A stretch of DNA of 64,000 nucleotides from a virus: positions 1 through 64,000 of the IMG/VR virus record IMGVR_UViG_3300032282_005588; one strand, 5' to 3'. The notes under the pieces are model-generated. The model made no database searches, was not told the DNA's origin, and saw only the letters and a program-made list of their open reading frames with translations. This document shows positions 58,819 to 64,000 of the stretch, in pieces (within the stretch, counting starts at the first letter, position 1; each line of letters starts with the position of its first letter). The position numbers and the translations under genes are program-made.

Positions 58819-59073
58819 ATGAAAGAAATAATAATCAAATATTGTAAGGGAGAACCATTACAAATAACTGAAGCAGTATCCATAATTGAAGAATACATGC
58901 ATTATGTTAAAAAATATAATCGTGAATTAATAATTCAATTGTTGAATCCAATGAACCCAATGGGAAGATCAATGTTAGATATAGCACTACAGACCTCCAT
59001 GATTTATCTTCAATGGAAATATTCAATAAATAAATTATATAGTAAAGACGGGCAATTACTAATGGTATTTTAA
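58819..59073 (+). CDS. Hypothetical protein, 84 aa
   Basis: An 84-residue helical protein with P-L-Q-I-T-E-A-V-S-I-I-E-E-Y and N-P-M-G-R-S-M-L-D-I-A-L-Q-T. It stops one base before the GTG start of the next gene. Unknown. Confidence 0.5.
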   Translation: MKEIIIKYCKGEPLQITEAVSIIEEYMHYVKKYNRELIIQLLNPMNPMGRSMLDIALQTSMIYLQWKYSINKLYSKDGQLLMVF

Positions 59074-59074
59074 C

Positions 59075-59266
59075 GTGGAAGATTTAAAAAATTTGAGAAA
59101 TTTTTGTGATAAACAAATTAAAAAACATCCCCAATTAAAAGTGGATATTATAACTTGTTATAATCTTTGTTTAGATAATATTGAAGAAGGAGAATCTGTT
59201 GTTAATGAAATTGAATTATGTTTAACTAATATAAACTATATATTGAACATGTATTATTTAAAATAA
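59075..59266 (+). CDS. Hypothetical protein (GTG start), 63 aa
   Basis: A 63-residue acidic protein from GTG 59075, one base after the previous stop. Helical, with C-Y-N-L-C-L-D-N-I-E-E-G-E. A terminator hairpin follows after 37 bases. Unknown. Confidence 0.5.
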   Translation: MEDLKNLRNFCDKQIKKHPQLKVDIITCYNLCLDNIEEGESVVNEIELCLTNINYILNMYYLK

Positions 59267-59303
59267 CATTAAATATAAACCGTTAATTATCAATATTATA
59301 TAA

Positions 59304-59337
59304 AAAGCTACAATCAATTATTTGATTTTGTAGCTTT
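59304..59337 (+). terminator. Hairpin terminator, overlaps next promoter
   Basis: AAAGCTACAA pairs with TTGTAGCTTT and an inner ATCAA / TTGAT pair extends the stem with a two-base bulge. CTTTATG follows. The right arm contains TTTGA (59321-59325), the upstream box of the promoter at 59321. Confidence 0.7.
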
Positions 59338-59351
59338 CTTTATGTATATTG
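59321..59351 (+). promoter_or_regulatory. Phage promoter, TTTGA-N19-TATATTG
   Basis: TTTGA at 59321-59325, 19 bases, TATATTG at 59345-59351, then ACATTATAATAAA as in the other members of this region. It serves the gene at 59373 and starts within the terminator hairpin. Confidence 0.55.
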
Positions 59352-59372
59352 ACATTATAATAAAAATAAAAA

Positions 59373-59648
59373 ATGACTAAAAAAGAATATCATAAACAAA
59401 TCAATAAAAGATTTTATGAATATATTAATCAACATTTTCCAAATTATGAGCTTGATTTCAATGAAGGTTATGGTTATGTATATTTAATGTGTGAAAATAA
59501 AAATGATTTAATTGAATATCACCAATCAAGACATGATTTATGTATACATAATTATTCTACAGATAAAGCAAAACAGGACATGCTACAAATGGAAAGATAT
59601 ATCAATGAGAATATTATTCCATATGTTAACATGGTTACTGAAGTTTAG
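59373..59648 (+). CDS. Hypothetical protein, 91 aa
   Basis: A 91-residue protein with Y-E-L-D-F-N-E-G-Y-G-Y-V-Y-L-M-C-E and H-Q-S-R-H-D-L-C-I-H-N-Y. Own promoter at 59321. No family recognised. Confidence 0.55.
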   Translation: MTKKEYHKQINKRFYEYINQHFPNYELDFNEGYGYVYLMCENKNDLIEYHQSRHDLCIHNYSTDKAKQDMLQMERYINENIIPYVNMVTEV

Positions 59649-59689
59649 ATTGTTAATTACTAACGCTCTATAAAAACTGTAGATGAATA

Positions 59690-59720
59690 TTTGGATTTAC
59701 AAAATTTATTACATACATTA
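59690..59720 (+). promoter_or_regulatory. Phage promoter, TTTGG-N19-TACATTA
   Basis: TTTGG at 59690-59694, 19 bases, TACATTA at 59714-59720, then ACATCATAATAAA. The last 20 bases are the same as in the promoter at 54729 about 5 kb away. Confidence 0.65.
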
Positions 59721-59743
59721 ACATCATAATAAAAATTAAAAAA

Positions 59744-59926
59744 ATGAAAAAATCAGAAAAATTAATCTACAGTTTAGAAATACTTAAAGAGGTATTACAA
59801 AACCAACTAAAAGAAGGTAGAGAATATGGTCAAAAAACAAATGCGGATTGTGAATCCGGTTGGTATATTGGTACTATCAAAACAGCAATTGAAGAAATAG
59901 ATCGTATTACTAAAATCACTAAATAA
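59744..59926 (+). CDS. Hypothetical protein, 60 aa
   Basis: A 60-residue helical protein with L-E-I-L-K-E-V-L-Q-N-Q-L-K-E-G-R-E-Y and a D-C-E-S-G-W-Y-I-G-T segment. It starts 23 bases after the promoter box. Unknown. Confidence 0.5.
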   Translation: MKKSEKLIYSLEILKEVLQNQLKEGREYGQKTNADCESGWYIGTIKTAIEEIDRITKITK

Positions 59927-59929
59927 TCT

Positions 59930-60139
59930 ATGAAAACATCAAATTTAAAATCAGGATTTTCCCTTTATGGAAACAAAGGTAATGTTTGGGAAAATAATGC
60001 TCACATTTATCAATCCGGTAAAGGAAATTTATGTGGTACTCCAGCATTAGCATCTAATTGGGCTAAGGAAATGAAGATGGAAGAAGCAAATTGTGAGAAA
60101 TGTAATAAATTATATAATACTCTAGAATATAAAGTATAA
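59930..60139 (+). CDS. Small protein with zinc-type cysteines
   Basis: A 69-residue protein containing N-L-C-G-T-P-A-L-A-S-N-W and E-A-N-C-E-K-C-N-K-L. The C-x-x-C with an earlier C and H could bind zinc. It resembles small phage proteins with H-x-x-C...C-x-x-C of unknown role. It follows the preceding gene by 3 bases. Confidence 0.5.
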   Translation: MKTSNLKSGFSLYGNKGNVWENNAHIYQSGKGNLCGTPALASNWAKEMKMEEANCEKCNKLYNTLEYKV

Positions 60140-60150
60140 TAAACAATAAA

Positions 60151-60393
60151 ATGCTTGTAGAGTGTATAGATATATCAAACAGACCTGAAGACATACCAAC
60201 ATCAATGTGGTTAAAGAAAAAGGTTTACACTGTGGTGAGTAGAACATTTCATCCAATTCATAATTATTACTCACTTCAACTAGAAGAAGTACATCCACCC
60301 CCACCTTATATTGGATATAAGGAATCAAGATTTAAACCTATAGAAGATATTAGTATAATAGAATTAATAGAAGAAAAAATAGAAACAATATGA
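60151..60393 (+). CDS. Hypothetical protein preceding thyA
   Basis: An 80-residue protein with D-I-P-T-S-M-W-L-K-K-K-V-Y-T-V and E-V-H-P-P-P-P-Y-I-G-Y-K-E-S-R-F-K-P, an SH3-like small beta barrel in appearance. Its stop overlaps the thyA start by ATGA, so it is likely co-translated with exon 1. Unknown. Confidence 0.55.
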   Translation: MLVECIDISNRPEDIPTSMWLKKKVYTVVSRTFHPIHNYYSLQLEEVHPPPPYIGYKESRFKPIEDISIIELIEEKIETI

Positions 60394-60698
60394 AGAATAA
60401 ACTAGATAAACAATATACAGACCTGCTCCAAGATATCTTAGATAATGGAGTAAAAAAACAAACCAGAAATGGTGAAGTGTTATCAATATTCGGTAGACAA
60501 ATTCGTCACAACATGAAAGATGGTTTCCCACTTCTTACAACTAAGAAGATGGCTTGGAAATCAATTGTAACTGAGTTACTCTGGTTTCTCCGTGGTTCAA
60601 CTCGAGGTGATGAGTTAGTAAGGCAAGGGTGTAATATTTGGGTAGGGGATATGTATGCTAATTATTTAAAAGAGTATGAAAAACATAAAGAAAATTAA
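60390..60698 (+). CDS. thyA: Thymidylate synthase, exon 1
   Basis: The 102-residue N-terminal part of ThyA. T-R-N-G-E-V-L-S-I-F-G near residue 26, G-F-P-L-L-T-T-K-K near residue 45 and E-L-L-W-F-L-R-G near residue 62 are conserved. The frame stops at TAA 60696-60698 just inside an intervening sequence, and the catalytic cysteine is in the second part at 61716. From the frame I place the exon end at 60695. ThyA makes dTMP from dUMP, consistent with the dCTP deaminase at 19975. Confidence 0.88.
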   Translation: MKNKLDKQYTDLLQDILDNGVKKQTRNGEVLSIFGRQIRHNMKDGFPLLTTKKMAWKSIVTELLWFLRGSTRGDELVRQGCNIWVGDMYANYLKEYEKHKEN

Positions 60699-61718
60699 AA
60701 ATAAATGGGTTTTTTAAGTAAAAGTACAATATTTATAAATGTAGAGTTGCGGCTACATGTAAGATATTTAATTAACTAAATGCTAATGGTGAGTAGAGTA
60801 CCGCAATCTCGAAAGCCTTAGTATTTTTTATTTTATGAATTACCTAAAAATTTACGAACAATTAATTGATAAAGCTAAGAGAGAAGATAGAGATTACATA
60901 AGTAATAAAATCTACGAAAGACACCACATACTTCCTAAATGTATGGGAGGGGATGGGAAAGTTAATCAATGGAGAACTCACCCCAATATAGTAATTTTAA
61001 CTCCTCGAGAACATTATTTAGCTCACACTCTATTATGTGAGATATATCCTGAAAATTCTAAATTAAAGTTTGCATTATGGGCTATGTCTAATCAATTAGG
61101 AGAAAACAGAAAATATAAAATATGTTCTAGACAGTATGAAAGAGTGAGAGAAAACTATGTAAAACTAGTAAGAGGAGTACCTAAGACTGATGAGCATAAA
61201 ATAAAGTTAAGTGAGGCATTAAAAGGAAGGGAAAGAGAGGAATTTACTGAATTACACAAAATTAATATCAGTAAAAATATTAAAGGAATTAAAAAATCAA
61301 AAGAACATAGAAAAAATCTCTCTAAATCCAAAAGCATTCCTGTATTTCAATATACTTTAGACGGTGTGTTTTTAAAACAATGGGAATCTGCCAAAAAAGC
61401 AGGAAATATATTAAATATAGACCCTGGAGATATTACAGGTTGTAGAAGAGGAGTAAAAAAGAGTGCTGGGGGATTTCTTTGGAAAGAAAATAAGATAGAA
61501 GTTAAACCCTACAAACATAATAACTCATCTAATATATTGCAGTATACTCTCGAAGGAGAGTTTATACAAGAATTTCAAAGTATATCTAAAGCTTCCAAAA
61601 TCTTAAAACTCAATCCCTCAGGAATATCTAATTGTGCTAATGGAAGATCTAAATATTCTGGTGGGTTTATTTGGAGATATAAAAAATAGTTATTATTTTT
61701 AATAAATTAAAAGTTATG
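60696..61718 (+). other. Intron (probably group I) interrupting thyA
   Basis: About 1,023 bases separate two in-frame halves of ThyA. The left end follows a T (exon AGAAAAT) that can pair, with a T-G at the junction, with GTTTTTT 15 bases into the intron, as in a group I P1 helix. The only G that precedes a codon boundary on the right is 61718, matching the terminal G rule. TTGCGG near 60750 can pair with CCGCAA near 60805. The non-coding core is short (about 135 bases before and 30 after the ORF), so the class is not certain. Confidence 0.6.
60835..61689 (+). CDS. HNH homing endonuclease with NUMOD repeats
   Basis: A 284-residue intron-encoded endonuclease. The HNH core is Y-E-R-H-H-I-L-P-K near residue 28 and N-I-V-I-L-T-P-R-E-H-Y-L-A-H near residue 50. 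A basic NUMOD3-like stretch (S-K-N-I-K-G-I-K-K-S-K-E-H-R-K) lies near residue 145. Two NUMOD1-type repeats follow (V-F-Q-Y-T-L-D-G-V-F near 170 and I-L-Q-Y-T-L-E-G-E-F near 233), each ending in a G-G-F-x-W segment. The layout is that of T4-type and Bacillus-phage intron endonucleases that spread introns by cutting intron-less alleles. Confidence 0.85.
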   Translation: MNYLKIYEQLIDKAKREDRDYISNKIYERHHILPKCMGGDGKVNQWRTHPNIVILTPREHYLAHTLLCEIYPENSKLKFALWAMSNQLGENRKYKICSRQYERVRENYVKLVRGVPKTDEHKIKLSEALKGREREEFTELHKINISKNIKGIKKSKEHRKNLSKSKSIPVFQYTLDGVFLKQWESAKKAGNILNIDPGDITGCRRGVKKSAGGFLWKENKIEVKPYKHNNSSNILQYTLEGEFIQEFQSISKASKILKLNPSGISNCANGRSKYSGGFIWRYKK

Positions 61719-62591
61719 AAATTTAAAAAAGAAGATTTACACCCAGATGGGAGACCATTCACCAAAGAAGAATTTATCAACAAAATAAAAACCGATGGTG
61801 AGTTTGCCAAGAGGTGGGGTGAATTAGGACCTGTGTATGGTAAGCAATGGAGACAATGGAGTACTCATAAAACTGTAGTAGTAGGGCATAATGGAAATCA
61901 TAATGAATTTGGGACAATTGTTATAGACCAAATCCAAAACCTAATCAACGACCTTAAAACAAACCCAGACTCAAGACGACTAATGGTTTCAGCTTGGAAT
62001 GTAGGCGAATTAGACCAATGCGTGCTTCCACCTTGTCATTATGGATTTCAAGTTTATACAAGAGAGTTGAGTTTAAGTGAAAGAACTTTTTGGATTATGT
62101 CCAACAGACCTGAACAATTAGGGAGTCAAAATTATTTAGACGGAGATAGGCAAGGTATGAAATCAACTGATTATTATGGAGTACCAACCAGAGCAATCTC
62201 TTTAATGTATAATACCCGAAGTCAAGATGTTCCATTAGGTACACCATTTAATATATCATCATATGCTCTATTGTTAGAAATTATTGCGAAGATGGTTAAT
62301 ATGGTTCCTGAAGAGTTGATTACTAATATGGGTGATTGTCATATCTATCTAAACCAAATTGATGGGATTAAGGAACAATTAACAAGAGAACCATATCCAC
62401 TACCTAAATTGAATATTAATACAGAATGGTGGCCAACAGAAGGTGGTTCATGTGGTGAAGGTCCTTTAGATGTTCAAGCAGTACTAGATGGTTTTTCTAG
62501 TGATTCTTTTGCAAGTTGTTTAATTGAAGAAGATATTCAGTTATATAATTATAAAAGTCATCCGGCAATCAAAATGCCTTTATCAAATTAA
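61716..62591 (+). CDS. thyA: Thymidylate synthase, exon 2
   Basis: The C-terminal 291 residues of ThyA in phase with exon 1. G-P-V-Y-G-K-Q-W-R lies near residue 38, V-S-A-W-N-V-G-E-L near residue 90 and the catalytic L-P-P-C-H-Y near residue 104. S-Q-D-V-P-L-G-T-P-F-N-I-S-S-Y-A-L near residue 168 and G-D-C-H-I-Y-L-N near residue 205 follow, and the gene ends S-H-P-A-I-K-M-P-L-S-N. The ATG at 61716 is most likely intron, the exon itself starting at 61719. An insertion of about 35 residues after the catalytic cysteine (S-N-R-P-E-Q-L-G-S-Q-N-Y) separates it from the E. coli type. Confidence 0.88.
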   Translation: MKFKKEDLHPDGRPFTKEEFINKIKTDGEFAKRWGELGPVYGKQWRQWSTHKTVVVGHNGNHNEFGTIVIDQIQNLINDLKTNPDSRRLMVSAWNVGELDQCVLPPCHYGFQVYTRELSLSERTFWIMSNRPEQLGSQNYLDGDRQGMKSTDYYGVPTRAISLMYNTRSQDVPLGTPFNISSYALLLEIIAKMVNMVPEELITNMGDCHIYLNQIDGIKEQLTREPYPLPKLNINTEWWPTEGGSCGEGPLDVQAVLDGFSSDSFASCLIEEDIQLYNYKSHPAIKMPLSN

Positions 62592-62603
62592 TAAATAAAA
62601 ATT

Positions 62604-63167
62604 ATGAAATCAAATTTAACAGAAAAATTATCGTCTATTTGCGGGAGTGCAGATAAGACTTATGGTTGTAATGATATTGAATCAATAACACAACTAACAG
62701 AAGAGCAACGTATTCAAGTAGAAGCAGAATTAATTAACCATTTTGGGTTTGATAAAATTATATGGATGCAACTTCCCTCAGGTCTTACAGAAGACAAAAA
62801 AACAACAATAGTTGCAGAAACTAGAAAAATATCAGATTCAGACGATCCAACTCACAAACATAAAGTAGGATATATTTACACTTTAAACTTTATTCCAAAA
62901 ATGTATGAATCGGGAGAAATGTATAAACCAGTAAAAGATGGTTGTGTGTTTGCTCCTATCATCTTCGATCCAGTAACTTTTACGCCTACACAAAGTATTA
63001 CATTAACTTGGTCACCTGAATTTCCTCAAGACATTAATGCACCAGAAAGAACTCTTGAAGACGAAAAGCAAATGATTCGTGATATGTTAGAAAAGGTATT
63101 GGACAATCCTGAAGAGTATAGACCGGTTGGATATACAGGATGTTTACTAAGGTATGTGGCAGTCTAA
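62604..63167 (+). CDS. Hypothetical protein downstream of thyA
   Basis: A 187-residue protein of unknown family, with W-M-Q-L-P-S-G-L-T near residue 53 and I-Y-T-L-N-F-I-P-K-M-Y near residue 92. It starts 12 bases after thyA. Its stop TAA is directly followed by a copy of the thyA 3' end (63168-63203). It may have arrived as part of a module. Confidence 0.55.
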   Translation: MKSNLTEKLSSICGSADKTYGCNDIESITQLTEEQRIQVEAELINHFGFDKIIWMQLPSGLTEDKKTTIVAETRKISDSDDPTHKHKVGYIYTLNFIPKMYESGEMYKPVKDGCVFAPIIFDPVTFTPTQSITLTWSPEFPQDINAPERTLEDEKQMIRDMLEKVLDNPEEYRPVGYTGCLLRYVAV

Positions 63168-63203
63168 TCACACCCAACAATTAAAGCGCCTTTAAGTAAC
63201 TGA
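63168..63203 (+). pseudogene. Remnant of a thyA 3' end, copy 1
   Basis: The 12 codons directly after the preceding stop read S-H-P-T-I-K-A-P-L-S-N-stop, the same as the end of ThyA (S-H-P-A-I-K-M-P-L-S-N) but with many synonymous differences (TCACACCC against AGTCATCC). A tail of a different thyA allele rather than a fresh duplication. Confidence 0.7.
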
Positions 63204-63218
63204 TGCATATTTATTAAC

Positions 63219-63767
63219 ATGATAAAATTAATTGATTTGTTACGTGAAGTGAAAGCTGCAATCACTGATGATATGGTTATTGTACTAGACAAAGGGCCTA
63301 CTTTGATATTATATAATAATAAAGAAGATGGCGTTTTAGGTTCGATAAATGTTTATAATAATGAGGTAACAGGTGTAGCTGCTGAAAAAGGTTTTGGGCC
63401 TATCATGTATGAATTAGGTATGGCTATGGTGTATCCAAAGCCATTACAATCAGATCGACGAGGTAATACTACAGAAGCAGCTGCAAATATTTGGAATAGG
63501 TTTATAGACGGTATCAACCCAAAAATAAAAGTGGAGAAAGTTAAACCAAGTGATAAGGATTATATGTCAGTATGGCCTGAGACTGGAGAGGCTATTGACC
63601 CTTACTATTTAGATGGTTTTATTAACTATAAGTTTTACAATCCTGATAAATCAGTCCTCGATAAGTTAATTAAGAAAGGAGATATTATACCAAAAGACAA
63701 ACAAAAGGATATAATTAAGAGAGCTAATGATTTTTATCAAAGAAAAGTTAATCATCCCTACAACTAA
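63219..63767 (+). CDS. Protein with MIKLIDLL leader, GNAT-like features (tentative)
   Basis: A 182-residue protein. The leader M-I-K-L-I-D-L-L-R-E is shared with the next gene. V-A-A-E-K-G-F-G-P-I-M-Y-E-L-G-M-A near residue 55 and L-Q-S-D-R-R-G-N-T-T-E-A-A-A-N-I-W near residue 78 form a pattern (G-F-G-P-x-M-Y...D-R) seen in a phage protein family that is GNAT-like in parts. Function unknown. It ends right before a second copy of the thyA tail. Confidence 0.5.
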   Translation: MIKLIDLLREVKAAITDDMVIVLDKGPTLILYNNKEDGVLGSINVYNNEVTGVAAEKGFGPIMYELGMAMVYPKPLQSDRRGNTTEAAANIWNRFIDGINPKIKVEKVKPSDKDYMSVWPETGEAIDPYYLDGFINYKFYNPDKSVLDKLIKKGDIIPKDKQKDIIKRANDFYQRKVNHPYN

Positions 63768-63803
63768 TCACACCCAGCAATTAAAGCACCTTTATCAAAT
63801 TAA
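63768..63803 (+). pseudogene. Remnant of a thyA 3' end, copy 2
   Basis: Immediately after the stop of the previous gene, 12 codons read S-H-P-A-I-K-A-P-L-S-N-stop. With copy 1 it shares TCACACCC and the downstream ATATTTATTAACATGATAA, so the two modules have the same junction structure on both sides. Confidence 0.7.
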
Positions 63804-63817
63804 CCATATTTATTAAC

Positions 63818-64000
63818 ATGATAAGATTAATTGATTTATTGAGTGAATCTCAGAATATACCTGAAGTATTATATCATTTTACATTACCTAAATATTTTGT
63901 AAATATGATAAAAACAAATACCATTAAGGCAGATCCTAAATTTAAACAAATATCATTCACTTCAGATCCTAATTTATGGGCTTTTAGAGAATTTAATGAT
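63818..64000 (+). CDS. Putative ADP-ribosyltransferase-like effector (3' partial)
   Basis: The gene runs off the window after 61 codons. It begins M-I-R-L-I-D-L-L-S-E, near-identical to the gene before it, followed by V-L-Y-H-F-T near residue 17 and I-S-F-T-S-D-P near residue 48. The Y-H-F-T...S-F-T-x-D pattern occurs in phage proteins of the ADP-ribosyltransferase-like fold. With only the first third visible this is tentative. Confidence 0.4.
   Translation, partial: MIRLIDLLSESQNIPEVLYHFTLPKYFVNMIKTNTIKADPKFKQISFTSDPNLWAFREFND

Overview
The window is a strongly AT-rich, densely packed stretch of a large tailed-phage genome. Every gene I support lies on the plus strand. The replication set is T4-like: gp32-type ssDNA-binding protein, UvsX, gp41/DnaB-type helicase, RNase H-type nuclease, family B polymerase, gp45 clamp and gp44/gp62 clamp loader. 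The host is most likely a member of Bacteroidota (probably a flavobacterium-like marine or freshwater bacterium). Gene starts lack Shine-Dalgarno sequences and have A-rich leaders, and a recurring promoter carries a TTTGG box matching the Bacteroidota -33 element. There are no tRNA genes, CRISPR arrays or insertion sequences that I can recognise.

Layout: 0-2.5 kb, end of a virion (baseplate-like) block. 2.5-12.5 kb, a family A polymerase-like protein, then ssDNA-binding protein, UvsX, 5'-3' nuclease, helicase, B12-type ribonucleotide reductase, PhoH and a membrane protein. 12.5-20.5 kb, a 7-deazaguanine block: a DpdA/TGT-like transglycosylase, QueC, QueD, QueE and FolE, mixed with nucleotide-pool genes (phosphoribosyltransferase, dCTP deaminase, thioredoxin) and a free-standing endonuclease. 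Together FolE-QueD-QueE-QueC make preQ0 from GTP, and the DpdA-like enzyme would place it in DNA. 20.5-23 kb, a repetitive fibre-type protein between two terminators. 23-31.9 kb, polymerase, clamp, GroES, GroEL, clamp loader and a RecB/Cas4-like nuclease. 31.9-48 kb, a single long glycan operon of about ten glycosyltransferase-like proteins plus sugar-nucleotide enzymes. It includes an RfbH-type 3-dehydratase, a thiamine-diphosphate carboligase, an acylating acetaldehyde dehydrogenase and a 4-hydroxy-2-oxovalerate aldolase, a set that suggests synthesis of an unusual, probably branched, deoxysugar. 48-51.4 kb, small genes, an HNH-type protein and a SET-domain protein.

51.4-54.7 kb is the most unusual part. 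Six imperfect palindromes with the architecture of integron attC sites (conserved TAAC...GTTA ends, paired arms of unrelated sequence, a constant asymmetry between the two sides) separate a row of tiny unrelated ORFs. The row ends in a complete tyrosine recombinase. I read this as an integron-like cassette array carried by a phage.

54.7-60.4 kb is a run of small unknown genes with several near-identical promoters. 60.4-62.6 kb is thymidylate synthase split by an intron that encodes an HNH homing endonuclease. Downstream, two further genes are each followed by a 12-codon copy of the thyA 3' end, as if modules had accumulated at the thyA terminus. The last gene runs off the window.

A motif, [T/C]TTGG, then exactly 19 bases, then TA[T/C]ATT, precedes at least twelve gene starts (one more as TTTGA). 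I believe it is the main phage promoter class in this window.
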